DNA of 32,931 bases from DATDGX01 sp036521875 (GCA_036521875.1 DATDGX010000247.1:1-32931), one strand, 5' to 3'. Shown: positions 24,401 to 32,688, counted from the stretch's first letter. Notes: generated by a model from the sequence alone, not told the origin. Numbers and translations: made by a program.

Positions 24401-25075
24401 GAGGCCGAACACGAAGACCTCATCGGGAAGGACGCTCTTAAGCCGCGCCTTGTCGGCCGCATCGAACGCGTCGGACAGCAGCATCCACTTCAGCGTCTGG
24501 TCGGCTGACCAATTCGGGCGCAGCGTGCCATCAAGGTCGAAGAGCGCGTCCCAGAGCCGCCGCTGCCATCGCTCCGCATCTTCGAACGGTGCGGCGTCGA
24601 GCCGCTGGCCGGCACGCCACCGCCGAATCATCGCGCGCCGCGAAATCGAGTACTCGCGGAACAGCCGCGCGACGTGACCCGCGAGATCCATCGCACGGCG
24701 CTCCCGGTCCGCCTCGTCATCCGATCCGCCGGCGAGGTAGCCGCGGACCGCGTCGAGCTCGCGATCTTCGCGGACGGCGTCGCGGCGGATACATTCGAAA
24801 AGCAGTACCTGGAGCTGTTCGAACTCGACGATGCGCAGGCTCTTGTCCGCCTCACGGAGCTTATCGGCGAGGAAGCGGCGCAGAAAAGGAAACTCGAGGT
24901 TCGCGGCGACGCCGGTTTGCTCCGCGACGCGAAGCTTCACGAACTCCTCGATCGCGCGATTCGGAACGATCACGGGCATGCGTTGCAGCGGGTAGCTCCG
25001 CTGTCGCGCGCGAATCGCCGCGGCGAGCGGCGCAAGTAGATTTTCTAAGCGATTAGCGTAGTGCAGCCGAACCAT
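21437..25075 (-). CDS. recC: RecBCD enzyme subunit RecC (Chi-recognising scaffold)
   Basis: 1212 residues, about the usual RecC size. It opens with LHYANRLENLLAPLAAAI, the N-terminal signature (SNRLE-L-x-x-L) of RecC. RecC is an inactivated helicase-nuclease that holds RecB and RecD and reads Chi in the unwound 3' strand. Internal segments such as RVVFVPGLGEASFPERDRHDRLDL and RYLFLDSILAARERLYLSYVARDARTGDRLEPS are the usual helicase-2A-like region. A run of acidic residues (EDDDADDDDDE) marks a probable flexible linker before the C-terminal nuclease-like domain. It is first in the recC-recB-recD operon, and the recA/ptrA-type neighbours of enterobacteria are absent. No strong ribosome-binding site is seen before the ATG at 25075. 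Confidence 0.93.
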   Translation of the reverse strand: MVRLHYANRLENLLAPLAAAIRARQRSYPLQRMPVIVPNRAIEEFVKLRVAEQTGVAANLEFPFLRRFLADKLREADKSLRIVEFEQLQVLLFECIRRDAVREDRELDAVRGYLAGGSDDEADRERRAMDLAGHVARLFREYSISRRAMIRRWRAGQRLDAAPFEDAERWQRRLWDALFDLDGTLRPNWSADQTLKWMLLSDAFDAADKARLKSVLPDEVFVFGLAYAGPAFVEIFARLGQLINLSVFALNPCQEFWEDVDDARVAERLRLAHRGARLQAGLEGAEDPFGLEADAGGDNPALRLWGRPGREYVRMLNELADCDFESHFIHPASGGAPTILKSLQESILVREGERAPMQPGDSPGDDGSVRILACPGIRREVEIVANEIWSLVRSGDRAVDSGGGASPLRFHEIGVLIPDSSCDAYLPHIESVFADRGLPVEITTRSAAGMSRVAGAIELLIRLPLGRLARTEVVRVLTHPAVAGSDPEIETELWSTWARELGVFFGADEEAAAAGYLPTDMGHWDQALKRLALGVFMTGEPSGDSRAFDAPGAHAYRAFEIGEERIPGALRMIRTARAIIADAIDLRSRRMRLEEWARAISAMVAAYIKPPDAIGERVRDRCLAAIETIATAGISSEPVGYEVVGKLALARIADPEKHQAGFSGRGVAAGALSALRAIPFRVVFVPGLGEASFPERDRHDRLDLRRARRQAGDVSPTERDRYLFLDSILAARERLYLSYVARDARTGDRLEPSSTIRELEFLMRGYVDKKTLARLTINHRVSRYDLEYFPDLNGKTKSDSISIAETERDSTLPVSLDPEARRGARMAALRADLARQVPISLPARRDSPPLLERLDAIVAERLREILKLETPAGANASRNLVRDEIRLSLAALRKFLECPLQGASRYALGMLEDDDADDDDDEPLGQSRLDRAILLREVFARGHGDRAAMSEEYERAFAIQQASGKAPAGPFAASARGANIAMLDRWVAQARLSGALDLAQFHDLRFGPADEFARSDLVLDPIVLEIPLPAPGGGTILQRVSLHGSIERVSPARNLALHPVIGKEPKLRDFIRLAISAVALAAAGEWREGEFHAVMLAGDDAASKKRERTLPAMSQDAARAYLATLVADLLSGDNHHFFPAEAAEEVHKEIRKGADGRLLTASVEDVRENENVHCGSDYGPVRNARWFDPPSELEMHEIIRRRFDPISAIFGT

Positions 25076-25144
25076 CGCAGCCGGACCGTAAGCTGCATAC
25101 TACACCGATGGCGGCTGGTTCGCTGAGCGCGGGCAGCGCCGCGA

Positions 25145-26047
25145 CTATCGTTCCCGGCCCTCGCCCTCGCCTTTTTTCAGCGTGGTCGGAAACGCTCCCG
25201 TGTCGAGGAATCTCGCGAGCTTGCCCACCAGCGGCATATCGGGCGGTTTGGGAAGATCGCCCGCCGCGCGCGGCCACACCATCGGCGTCAAGTCGCTTGC
25301 GATGACCTCGCCGACGCGGATCCCCGGACGCTCGACGGCAAAATGCTGGAATTTTTTTCCCCGCGTGCATCCGTCCGCGAAATAGATCATCGTCTGAACT
25401 CGCCGCACGCGCGGGCTCCGATTCGGTTTGGCCAGATGCACCGTCAGCCCGTGATGGAACGCGATGGCGCCGCGTGGCACCTCGACCCACACGGGCTGAA
25501 CGTTCTTGAGCTCCGGGCGGTTCAGAATATTTTCGCTCTGATCCGCAGTGAAAATGTTCACGAACTTCTGGAGCCCAACTGCATGCGAGCCCGGCACGTA
25601 ACCCATGCATCCGGTCTCCTCGGTCGAGCCGTCGAAGGGAATCCACGCGGTGATCTCGTCGGTTTCAAGAATCGGCCAGTACGGCTGATCCTGGTGCGGA
25701 TCGGTCTCGCGTCCTCCCGCCTCCTTGTAAAGCGCCTGGTCGTGCCACAGCCGGACGCCCGCCACCCCGAGCAGGCGCGCCGCGGCCTCGCCGATGCGCG
25801 GATGAAAAGTCAGCGGCAGGACCTCGGGCGTGTCTTCCCACAGGTTCATGCACTGTATGAACGATTGCTCGTAGAGCGATTTCTCCGCGAGCTTTCGGTG
25901 GTCGCCGCGCTTGCGGCGCGCGACCGCCTCGTCGACGGCGCGGCGGTAATGGTCGAGTTCTTCGCCGCTCAGCATATCCGGCACTACCACGAAGCCGTCG
26001 CGCCGGAAGCGTTCTATGTAGGGCGCAATATCCTGTTCGATAGTCAA
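25145..26047 (-). CDS. Phytanoyl-CoA dioxygenase (PhyH) family 2OG-Fe(II) oxygenase
   Basis: 300-residue non-haem iron hydroxylase. It starts with RFRRDGFVVVPDMLSGEEL, the N-terminal PhyH helix and strand. The iron-binding HxD is DPHQDQPYW (His118, Asp120) and the distal His is in FHHGLTVHLAKPN (His204), with an Arg soon after for 2-oxoglutarate. GCMGYVPGSHAVG is the usual conserved turn. It would hydroxylate an organic substrate using O2 and 2-oxoglutarate; phytanoyl-CoA itself is only one possibility in this large family. It lies 69 bp upstream of recC on the same strand, so read-through into recBCD is possible. It is divergent from the NTF2-like gene. Confidence 0.92.
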   Translation of the reverse strand: MTIEQDIAPYIERFRRDGFVVVPDMLSGEELDHYRRAVDEAVARRKRGDHRKLAEKSLYEQSFIQCMNLWEDTPEVLPLTFHPRIGEAAARLLGVAGVRLWHDQALYKEAGGRETDPHQDQPYWPILETDEITAWIPFDGSTEETGCMGYVPGSHAVGLQKFVNIFTADQSENILNRPELKNVQPVWVEVPRGAIAFHHGLTVHLAKPNRSPRVRRVQTMIYFADGCTRGKKFQHFAVERPGIRVGEVIASDLTPMVWPRAAGDLPKPPDMPLVGKLARFLDTGAFPTTLKKGEGEGRER

Positions 26048-26183
26048 GTCAGACCTCAGGATGCTTTCACCCTAATTTGGCATGGCCATTGTGGGCGTGC
26101 TAGCGTCGCGCGCGTCGGCGACATTTTTTCGTTGGAGCTCCGCCAGCTCCTTTTGCCGAACACAACGCCCAGGAGTCGGAACA

Positions 26184-26642
26184 GTGAGCAGAAAAAGTGC
26201 GTGCGCCGTTGGTCTCTTAATCGGTCTCGGGGTCCTCATTTGGTTTTCCACTTCCCGCCTGGACGCCGCGACTGACGATTCAGCGCAAATCAAACAGTTG
26301 TCGAGTGACTACGCGACTGCACTGCTAAGTCGTGATACCAAATTCCTGACTTCGGCCATAGACCCCCACGCTATGAATGTCGGTACCGATGGCCATACGT
26401 TCGATCGCAAAGCTCTTTTAGAGAGGATCCAGGATCCCAAGTTCTCGTATAAGAAAATCGACATTGGAGGACTTGTGATCCAGGTTGTGGGCGCCATGGC
26501 TCTGACTCGTGGAACCGCAACCGTTACAAGCGAAACGTCTGGCAAAAGCGCGACCGACAACTTCAGGTTCATCAGGATATTTCAGCGCGAAGCGGGTAAA
26601 TGGCAGGTGATCTATTTTCAGGCCACCCATATCCAAGGTTGA
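26184..26642 (+). CDS. Exported NTF2-like (SnoaL/DUF4440-type) protein
   Basis: 152 residues from a GTG at 26184 with AGGAG at 26171-26175. The longer ORF from 26082 lacks a ribosome-binding site and would bury the signal peptide. The N-terminus SRKSACAVGLLIGLGVLIWF is a signal peptide with likely cleavage after 'LDAA'. The mature part follows the cone-shaped NTF2-like fold: helices QIKQLSSDYATALLSRDTKFL, strands DPHAMNVGTDGHTFDRKALLERI, GGLVIQVVGAMALTRGTATV and FRFIRIFQREAGKWQVIYFQATHI, the last being the diagnostic 'W-x-V-x-x-x-x-T' end. The function could be ligand binding or a small enzyme, and it sits in the periplasm. Confidence 0.82.
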   Translation: MSRKSACAVGLLIGLGVLIWFSTSRLDAATDDSAQIKQLSSDYATALLSRDTKFLTSAIDPHAMNVGTDGHTFDRKALLERIQDPKFSYKKIDIGGLVIQVVGAMALTRGTATVTSETSGKSATDNFRFIRIFQREAGKWQVIYFQATHIQG

Positions 26643-26929
26643 TACACTCGCAACCCCACAAACTCTCAGTATATCCAGTCGCGTTACTCATTTCATTTTG
26701 CGATATTATATTTAGCCGATCTGAGATTTGACTTGGTATTGGATGCATACCGGAAACATATATTCAGAATTGTCTCGACGCAGTAGTGGAACATACCGAT
26801 TCGATTCTTTTCGCTGGATGCAGTAAATCTGAGCACTCATCACGGTTGCGTGACGGCGTTTCGGCCTGCTAATCCCGCTCCGACAAGCGCTCGCCGAGTC
26901 AGCAGGCGGGCCGGTGCCGAAAACAACTA

Positions 26930-28576
26930 ATGCTCTTCGGATCCAACTCAGTCCGACGGATGTTTCAAGTAGTCGCGCTCGCCGTCGTGTTCGTTCTGTG
27001 CGGCGCACGAACGGCACCGGCCGCGGCGCCGAGAGAAGCGCCCGAGCCTTCGCTTCCCGGCGGCAGTAATAACCCTGCCGATGATGTCGAAATGATGGGC
27101 CAGCGGAAGTTTGGCGCGCTCACTGCCGCGGAGCGCAAGATGCTTCGCAGCGTCCCGTATCGCGATATCCAGTGGGTGGGCCCCGATTCGAATCCCGACA
27201 ATCCCGCCAACGACGCATCGCATGGCGACAAGTGGGGACCGGAGCGCACGATTCGCGCCGCCGTGATCGAATGGCTATTGGTCGATCCTCGCGTCGTGCA
27301 GTTGGCCCATCCGAGCGGCATCGGCGTCGTGGGTGCGCGCATCGATGGTAAGATAGACCTCTCCTACCTGCGCGTGCCAAAGCCGCTGACGCTGGTGCGA
27401 TGCTACCTCCCAGATGGGGTGGACATTTCCAATGCTCATCTCGATAGCATCGCGCTGCGAAAAAGCACTGTCGGTCCCATCGATGGTGACATGTCGACGG
27501 CTAGCGGCGATGTCACGTTAAGTTACGGAACCTTCGGGACGGTGAGCTTCTTCCGCGCTCAGATCGGCGGCGACCTCGACTGTCGAGGCAGCCGGTTCAG
27601 CGCGAGCGGACAAAATACGGTCTCCGCCATGGAAGCCAACATCGGAGGCGATGCGGTTTTCTACGACGGCTTCACGACCGACGGCATCGTCGATTTTCGC
27701 CTCGCAAAAATCGGCCGCTCGCTCGGCTTCAACGACGCGCACTTCATCGGCTCCAGCGACAACGGGCTCAACGCCGAGCGCGCAACTGTCGGAGGGCCGC
27801 TCTACTGGGTCGAAGTCAGGGGCACCCCGCGGACTCTTCTCGATCTCGAAAATGCGCACGCCGGATCGCTGTGGGACGACGAGGCGAGCTGGCCGAGCAA
27901 AGGGAATCTGATCATCGAGGGCTTCACCTACGACGATTTCAGTGGCGGGCCTGCGGATGCCGCGGGCCGCCTCAAGTGGCTCGCGCTCCAGCCTCCGGGC
28001 TACCACCCGCGGCCCTACCGCCAGGTCGCGAAAGTGCTGCTCGACGACGGGCGCGAGTACGAAGCGAGCACCGTGTCGATCGCCAAGGAGGAGCAGCATC
28101 GCGAATTTGGAGGTATGAACCGGTTCCGCCGCGCGTGGAACTTCATGCTCGATGTGACTATTGGCTATGGCCATCGGCCGCTGCGCGCGCTGTGGTGGAT
28201 ATTCGGATTCGTGGTCCTTGGCGCGGCGTTGTTCCGATGGGGCTATCACGCGCGAATAGTCACTCCCACCGACGAGGCCGCATACCAGGTATTCGTAAAG
28301 ACCGGCGCGGCGCCGCCGCATTACCCACCTTTCAACGCAGTCGTTTACTCACTCGAGAATTTTCTGCCGGTGGTCGACTTGAACCAGGGTAACTACTGGC
28401 GGCCAAACCCGCGCCATCGCCGCGGTGGCGAGCTGCACATGGCGGGCGCCAGTCTCGACCCCGCCGCTGTCCCCGGCACACTGCTCCGATGGTACCTGTG
28501 GATTCATATCCTCGCGGGATGGACGCTGACGCCGCTGCTGTTCGCGGGACTGTCGGGAATCGTGCGGATGGACTGA
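26930..28576 (+). CDS. Exported/membrane protein with pentapeptide-like repeats and C-terminal TM pair
   Basis: 548 residues. A signal sequence, RMFQVVALAVVFVLCGARTAPAAA, is near the N-terminus. Residues about 130-320 form a stacked beta-helix-like region of short repeats (GARIDGKIDLSYLRVPKPL, AQIGGDLDCRGSRF, EANIGGDAVFYDG, AKIGRSLGFNDAHF, ERATVGGPLYW), of the A-x-I-x-G-x-L/V pentapeptide type. A linker with RPYRQVAKVLLDDGREYEAS follows, then a TM helix (about 400-425) and a re-entrant-like FNAVVYSLENFLPVVDLNQ before a final TM helix (LRWYLWIHILAGWTLTPLLF). That last block resembles a conserved C-terminal module of bacterial pentapeptide membrane proteins and could line a channel. Function is unknown. 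The start is uncertain: ATG 26930 or 26960, and neither has a good ribosome-binding site. Confidence 0.75.
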   Translation: MLFGSNSVRRMFQVVALAVVFVLCGARTAPAAAPREAPEPSLPGGSNNPADDVEMMGQRKFGALTAAERKMLRSVPYRDIQWVGPDSNPDNPANDASHGDKWGPERTIRAAVIEWLLVDPRVVQLAHPSGIGVVGARIDGKIDLSYLRVPKPLTLVRCYLPDGVDISNAHLDSIALRKSTVGPIDGDMSTASGDVTLSYGTFGTVSFFRAQIGGDLDCRGSRFSASGQNTVSAMEANIGGDAVFYDGFTTDGIVDFRLAKIGRSLGFNDAHFIGSSDNGLNAERATVGGPLYWVEVRGTPRTLLDLENAHAGSLWDDEASWPSKGNLIIEGFTYDDFSGGPADAAGRLKWLALQPPGYHPRPYRQVAKVLLDDGREYEASTVSIAKEEQHREFGGMNRFRRAWNFMLDVTIGYGHRPLRALWWIFGFVVLGAALFRWGYHARIVTPTDEAAYQVFVKTGAAPPHYPPFNAVVYSLENFLPVVDLNQGNYWRPNPRHRRGGELHMAGASLDPAAVPGTLLRWYLWIHILAGWTLTPLLFAGLSGIVRMD

Positions 28577-28605
28577 GCTTTGGCGAACGAGCTCGCAGTC
28601 TTCTG

Positions 28606-29313
28606 CTAAGGCTTTTTTTCCTGCGATTCGGAGTCAAGGCGCGTTACTTGATCGAGCATCATGGTGAAGCGCTCACGACCGACCGCGATGAAGAGGCCTT
28701 CGGCTTCCGCGGTCACCACGCCCGATGCTGATACGGTTCCGTGGGTGAAAATCTTGCGGCCCTCGACGCGGTCGACGCGCGCGGCGAACACCAGCTCGGT
28801 GAGCAGCGGCGTCGGGCGCCGGTAACGAATCATAAGGGTGCCGGTCATGCCGGGATTCCCGGTCAGCGATTGCGCCATCCCGAGCACTTCGTCGAATGCC
28901 GCGGCGAGAAATCCGCCGTGCACGTGGCCGGGCGGTCCTTCGTACGGAACCCCGAAATTCACGCGGCCCTCGACGCGGTCGCCGACAACCGCCAGCCGAA
29001 TTGGCGGCGCCATCGGATTTGCCATCCCGATAAGCGGGCTGTGATCGAAAAATGCGTGAGTGTCGCCGGCGTTGGCACTCTCGGCAAATCCCTCGTAGGT
29101 GCGCGAAACGGGGTAGCGCGCGAGCCGTTTGGCAAAGCGCTCGAGCGCGTCGGCCGCGGCGCTCAAGTCCTCCTCCGGCGCGGTGACCTGGACCAGGCGG
29201 TCGATGACCCGGCGCATCGCACGGGCGAGCCGATGCGCCTGCGCGCGCCGCCCGGTCGCCGGCGCCTGGCTTAATGCCCAGTAAGCTTCGAAGTCAAAAT
29301 TCTGCTCGCTCAT
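28606..29313 (-). CDS. PaaI/YiiD-type hotdog-fold acyl-CoA thioesterase
   Basis: 235 residues from an ATG at 29313, preceded by AAGG on the complement. The first 90 residues are helical and family-specific. From about residue 105 the hotdog fold is clear: strand PIRLAVVGDRVEGRVNFGVPYEGP, the hotdog helix GHVHGGFLAAAFDEVLGMAQ (His130, His132, Gly133-134 and Asp141), and strands GTLMIRYRRPTPLLTELVFAARVDRVEGRKIFTHGTV. Such enzymes hydrolyse acyl-CoA thioesters in the cytoplasm. It is convergent with the pentapeptide membrane gene, with stops 29 bp apart. An ORF extension to 30015 is a shadow of the divergent gene and is rejected. Confidence 0.85.
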   Translation of the reverse strand: MSEQNFDFEAYWALSQAPATGRRAQAHRLARAMRRVIDRLVQVTAPEEDLSAAADALERFAKRLARYPVSRTYEGFAESANAGDTHAFFDHSPLIGMANPMAPPIRLAVVGDRVEGRVNFGVPYEGPPGHVHGGFLAAAFDEVLGMAQSLTGNPGMTGTLMIRYRRPTPLLTELVFAARVDRVEGRKIFTHGTVSASGVVTAEAEGLFIAVGRERFTMMLDQVTRLDSESQEKKP

Positions 29314-29424
29314 CGTGACCTTCTTGACTGATTGGCCGATGCTATATGCCGTGTTCCGGCGGGTCCACCGCACTCGCTCGCGCGCGAGGCCGCGGCATGC
29401 GTTACAATGAGAGCAGGAGTCCCG

Positions 29425-30201
29425 ATGCGAAACCGCGGTCCCTTGCTGTGCCTGCTCGCCTCCCTCGCACTTGGCGTTTCGAATGGCGTCGCGCGCGCGC
29501 AGCCTATGCTCGAGGTGCCCGCGCCGGGACAACAGCAGGCGCCGAATTTCACGCCCGGATACGCCGCGACGCCGCGCGCGGTGCCGCCTCCTTCCGCGCC
29601 GTCGCAGCCGTTGGAACTTGCGCCGCAAGCCGCCGCGCCGCCACCATCGCTCCAGGTGCCGCCCCTCGTGATAACGATTCCTCTGCAGGCTCTCACAGCG
29701 CCGCAGCCGCTCGCAGCGCCCGCGCCGCAGCCGCAGATGATTCCCGTTCTGCCGGCAGTGTTCCGCGGATGCTGGCAGGGCCAGGTCGACATGCTCGACG
29801 AGAACGAGCGCCTGCCCGGCGCGCTGCACAAAGTCGGTTTCTGGACGCCGAAAACTTATCGCCTCTGCTACCGGCGCGTCGGTGGCGGCCCCTTCAAGCT
29901 CACCTTCAGCGAGACCGGTATCGTGCCGAGCGAGAAGATCGTCAACGCGCGGGGCCGAGTCGATCCGCTGGCGACTGACGGCCGCGCTTGGGCCAAGATG
30001 CGATCGATGCTGCACTTCGACGAGCTGCCCCCCGGTCCGTTTTTCTCGGGCCCAACCTTCGCGGTCGATGAAAACACCACGCTCGATTGCCGAATCGAAT
30101 CAGACCAGATGCTGGTGAACGCCGACGTCTACGGCACTCGCGACGGCGAGCCGTGGTTCCGCGCGCGCTGGCATGCCAACTTCCGACAGGTTCCACAGTA
30201 G
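29425..30201 (+). CDS. Exported Pro/Ala-rich protein of unknown function
   Basis: 258 residues. The ATG at 29425 has AGGAG at 29415-29419, and upstream in-frame ATGs at 29332 and 29407 lack this. The signal peptide is MRNRGPLLCLLASLALGVSN, with cleavage near 'ARAQ'. Residues about 27-110 are low-complexity Pro/Ala/Gln (repeated PAPQP, APSQP, AAPPP), a typical periplasmic or wall-spanning linker. The C-terminal 140 residues are ordered: FRGCWQGQVDMLDENERLP, TPKTYRLCYRRVGGGPFKLTF, then DCRIESDQMLVNADVYGTRD, with two Cys that could pair. The 'F-x-G-x-W-x-G' opening is common in beta-rich exported domains. It is divergent from the thioesterase. The P-type ATPase begins immediately after its stop, so the two may be cotranscribed. 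Confidence 0.78.
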   Translation: MRNRGPLLCLLASLALGVSNGVARAQPMLEVPAPGQQQAPNFTPGYAATPRAVPPPSAPSQPLELAPQAAAPPPSLQVPPLVITIPLQALTAPQPLAAPAPQPQMIPVLPAVFRGCWQGQVDMLDENERLPGALHKVGFWTPKTYRLCYRRVGGGPFKLTFSETGIVPSEKIVNARGRVDPLATDGRAWAKMRSMLHFDELPPGPFFSGPTFAVDENTTLDCRIESDQMLVNADVYGTRDGEPWFRARWHANFRQVPQ

Positions 30202-30212
30202 TGGCGACCAGG

Positions 30213-32423
30213 ATGGCGATAGATCTGATCTGCGGGATGGAAGTCGACCCGTCGTCCGCCAATCGCAGCAATCGCACGCATGAGTATCGTGGCGAGACTT
30301 ATTACTTTTGCAGCGATCACTGCGTGACGGCTTTCAGAGCCGACCCGGCGAAATATCTCGGCCAGTCGAAGACCGGTGCGTCCGCACACGGACACGGCCA
30401 CGGCGCATCCGCGGCGGCGGATCGCGCTGGCGCCGCGCCGGTTCCTGTCGGCACCGAGTACACCTGCCCGATGCATCCGGAGATCGTGCGCGGCGCTCCC
30501 GGAAGTTGTCCGATTTGCGGGATGGCGCTGGAGCCGATGCGGCCGGGCGTCGAGCAGGACGACAGCGAACTTCGCGACATGACGCGCCGCTTGTGGATCG
30601 GCGTCGCGCTAACGGTTCCGGTGCTCGCGCTCGCGATGCTGCCAGGCCAATTGGTCCTGGGCATCGTGTCGCCGCGGATGCGCGAGCTGCTCGAGCTCGC
30701 GCTTGCGACGCCGGTGGTCCTGTGGGCGGGATGGCCGTTCTTCGAACGCGGCTACGCTTCATTCAAGAGCCTGCACCTCAACATGTTCTCGCTGATCTCG
30801 ATGGGCGTGGGCGTCGCGTACTCGTACAGCGTTATCGCGACTCTGCTGCCTTCGATATTTCCGGCTGCGCTGCGTGACGCCGACGGAATCGTGCCGAGCT
30901 ACTTCGAGGCTGCGGCGGCGATAACCGTGCTGGTCCTGCTCGGCCAGGTGCTCGAGCTGCGCGCGCGCAGCCGGACCAGCGGCGCGATTCGCGCGCTGCT
31001 CGGCCTCGCGCCGAAGACCGCGCGCGTGCTCGGCGATGACGGCGCGGAGCGTGACGTCGCGCTCGACCAGGTCGTCCCGGGCAATCGGCTGCGCGTGCGT
31101 CCCGGCGAGAAGATTCCGGTCGATGGCGTGGTGCTCGAAGGCTCCAGCGCAGTCGACGAGTCGATGATCAGCGGCGAGCCGATTCCGGTCGAGAAGCAGC
31201 CGGGCGACCATGTGATCGGGGCGACTGTCAACCAAACCGGCAGCTTTGTCATGCGCGCGGAACGCGTCGGCCGCGACACGCTGCTCGCGCAAATCGTGAA
31301 CATGGTGAGCGCCGCGCAGCGGAGCCGCGCGCCGATTCAGCGGCTGGCCGACACGGTTTCCGGATGGTTCGTGCCCGCGGTGCTGGTGGTCGCCGCGATC
31401 ACCTTCATCGCATGGCTCGCGGCGGGCGCCGGCCTCGGCTACGCGATTGTCAACCTGGTCGCAGTACTGATCATCGCATGCCCATGCGCGCTCGGCCTCG
31501 CGACGCCGATGGCGATCATGGTGGGAACCGGCCGCGGCGCCGCCGCGGGCGTACTGATCAAGAACGCGGAAGCGCTGGAGCTGATGGAGAAGGTTGACAC
31601 GCTGCTAGTCGACAAGACCGGCACGCTGACCGAGGGCAAGCCGCGGCTGACCACTGTCGTCGCGCTGGCGCCGTGGGACCAAGCGACGATACTCAGGATG
31701 GCCGCGAGCCTCGAGCGCGGCAGTGAGCATCCGCTGGCCGCCGCAATCGTCGCCGGCGCGACGGAAAAAAAACTGCAACTCGCGCCGGCGCAAGACTTCC
31801 GCGCGCTCTCCGGCATGGGAGTCATCGGCATCGTCGAGGGGCATCCGGTCGCACTCGGCAATCTGGCGCTGCTCGCCGACGCCGGCGTCGAGTCCGGCGA
31901 ACTCGCCGCGCGCGCCGAGGCGCTCAGGGCCGACGGCCAGACGGTGATGCTGATCGCGATCGACGGAGCCGCGGCCGGCGCACTCGGCGTCGCGGACCCA
32001 ATCAAGAGCTCGACGGTCGAAGCGGTGCGGATGCTCACGCACAGCGGCATCCGAATCGTGATGCTCACCGGCGACAGCGCGACCACAGCGGCGTCGGTCG
32101 CGTCGAAGGTCGGCGTCGACGAGGTTCGCGCTGAAGTACTGCCGGCGCAGAAGGCCGCCGAAGTGAAGCGCCTGCAGAACGAGGGAAGAATGGTCGCGAT
32201 GGCGGGTGATGGAATCAACGACGCGCCCGCGCTCGCGCAGGCGCAGGTTGGAATCGCGATGGGCACCGGCACCGACGTGGCGATGGAAAGCGCGGGCATC
32301 ACGCTCGTCAGGGGCGACCTGCGCGGCATCGTAAAGGCGCGGGTGCTCAGCCAGGCCACGATGCGAAACATCCGCCAGAACCTGTTCTTCGCGTTTTTCT
32401 ACAATCCGACGATACCGAGGTGA
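30213..32423 (+). CDS. Copper-type P1B-ATPase with YHS and HMBD domains, C-terminally truncated
   Basis: 736 residues as it stands. Residues 5-50 are a YHS-type metal domain (DLICGMEV ... YYFCSDHC), then a His-rich linker (HGHGHG), then a heavy-metal-binding domain YTCPMHPE ... GSCPICGMALEP at about 83-109. The pump core follows: CPC at 423-425, DKTGTLTEG with phosphorylated Asp467, HP in SEHPLAAA, and GDGIND at 665-670. This is a CopA/SilP-type exporter of Cu+/Ag+ in the inner membrane. It keeps the NLFFAFFYN of helix 7 and then diverges at once (PTIPR, stop). Helices 7 (rest) and 8, with the conserved Met/Ser copper ligands, are missing, about 50 residues. GTG at 30201 is an alternative start. 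Confidence 0.88.
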   Translation: MAIDLICGMEVDPSSANRSNRTHEYRGETYYFCSDHCVTAFRADPAKYLGQSKTGASAHGHGHGASAAADRAGAAPVPVGTEYTCPMHPEIVRGAPGSCPICGMALEPMRPGVEQDDSELRDMTRRLWIGVALTVPVLALAMLPGQLVLGIVSPRMRELLELALATPVVLWAGWPFFERGYASFKSLHLNMFSLISMGVGVAYSYSVIATLLPSIFPAALRDADGIVPSYFEAAAAITVLVLLGQVLELRARSRTSGAIRALLGLAPKTARVLGDDGAERDVALDQVVPGNRLRVRPGEKIPVDGVVLEGSSAVDESMISGEPIPVEKQPGDHVIGATVNQTGSFVMRAERVGRDTLLAQIVNMVSAAQRSRAPIQRLADTVSGWFVPAVLVVAAITFIAWLAAGAGLGYAIVNLVAVLIIACPCALGLATPMAIMVGTGRGAAAGVLIKNAEALELMEKVDTLLVDKTGTLTEGKPRLTTVVALAPWDQATILRMAASLERGSEHPLAAAIVAGATEKKLQLAPAQDFRALSGMGVIGIVEGHPVALGNLALLADAGVESGELAARAEALRADGQTVMLIAIDGAAAGALGVADPIKSSTVEAVRMLTHSGIRIVMLTGDSATTAASVASKVGVDEVRAEVLPAQKAAEVKRLQNEGRMVAMAGDGINDAPALAQAQVGIAMGTGTDVAMESAGITLVRGDLRGIVKARVLSQATMRNIRQNLFFAFFYNPTIPR

Positions 32424-32530
32424 CCACGGACCGTATGTCCGAGGAAGAACTCCTGAAGGGTCTCGAAGGGCTCACCCCTCCCGAAAGTCAGCCTGAGCCG
32501 GACACTGGAGATGAGGAAGAGGAGGAATAA
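32405..32530 (+). pseudogene. rpoZ: C-terminal tail of a protein, probably RNA polymerase omega (5' end missing)
   Basis: In a different frame from the ATPase, codons from about 32405 read SDDTEVTTDRMSEEELLKG, then LEGLTPPES and a run of acidic residues DTGDEEEEE before TAA at 32528-32530. Omega subunits end in such acidic tails after a short helix, and omega is often encoded just upstream of relA/spoT, as here. No N-terminal 'MAR-VT-ED' region is present, because the sequence upstream is the ATPase. An independent 31-codon ORF from the ATG at 32435 cannot be excluded. Calling it omega is inference from tail composition and neighbour. Confidence 0.45.
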
Positions 32531-32650
32531 GCATCGGGCTTGCGGCCCGCCGACCTCTTCATTGTCTGACGATTATTTAAGGAAGATTGTTTAAGAAGAT
32601 AGAGCTTTGGTCGCGGGTTTGCTGCCGTCCGGGCCTGGGCGGTGGGTGGC

Positions 32651-32688
32651 CTTTCGCCTTGCGATGACCTTTTGCCTTGCGGTGACAA
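32651..32688 (+). repeat. 19-bp imperfect tandem repeat upstream of relA/spoT
   Basis: 32651-32669 and 32670-32688 are adjacent 19-bp copies sharing about 15 bases (core GCCTTGCG-x-TGAC). They lie in the 243-bp spacer between the acidic-tail fragment and the RelA/SpoT start, just upstream of a weak TATCCT (32702-32707). They could be a regulator site of the stringent-response gene or chance repetition. Confidence 0.5.

Noticed and set aside
29314..30015. N-terminal extension of the thioesterase to 469 residues
   Set aside because: It is antisense to the exported Pro/Ala-rich gene, and the ATG at 29313 has its own Shine-Dalgarno.
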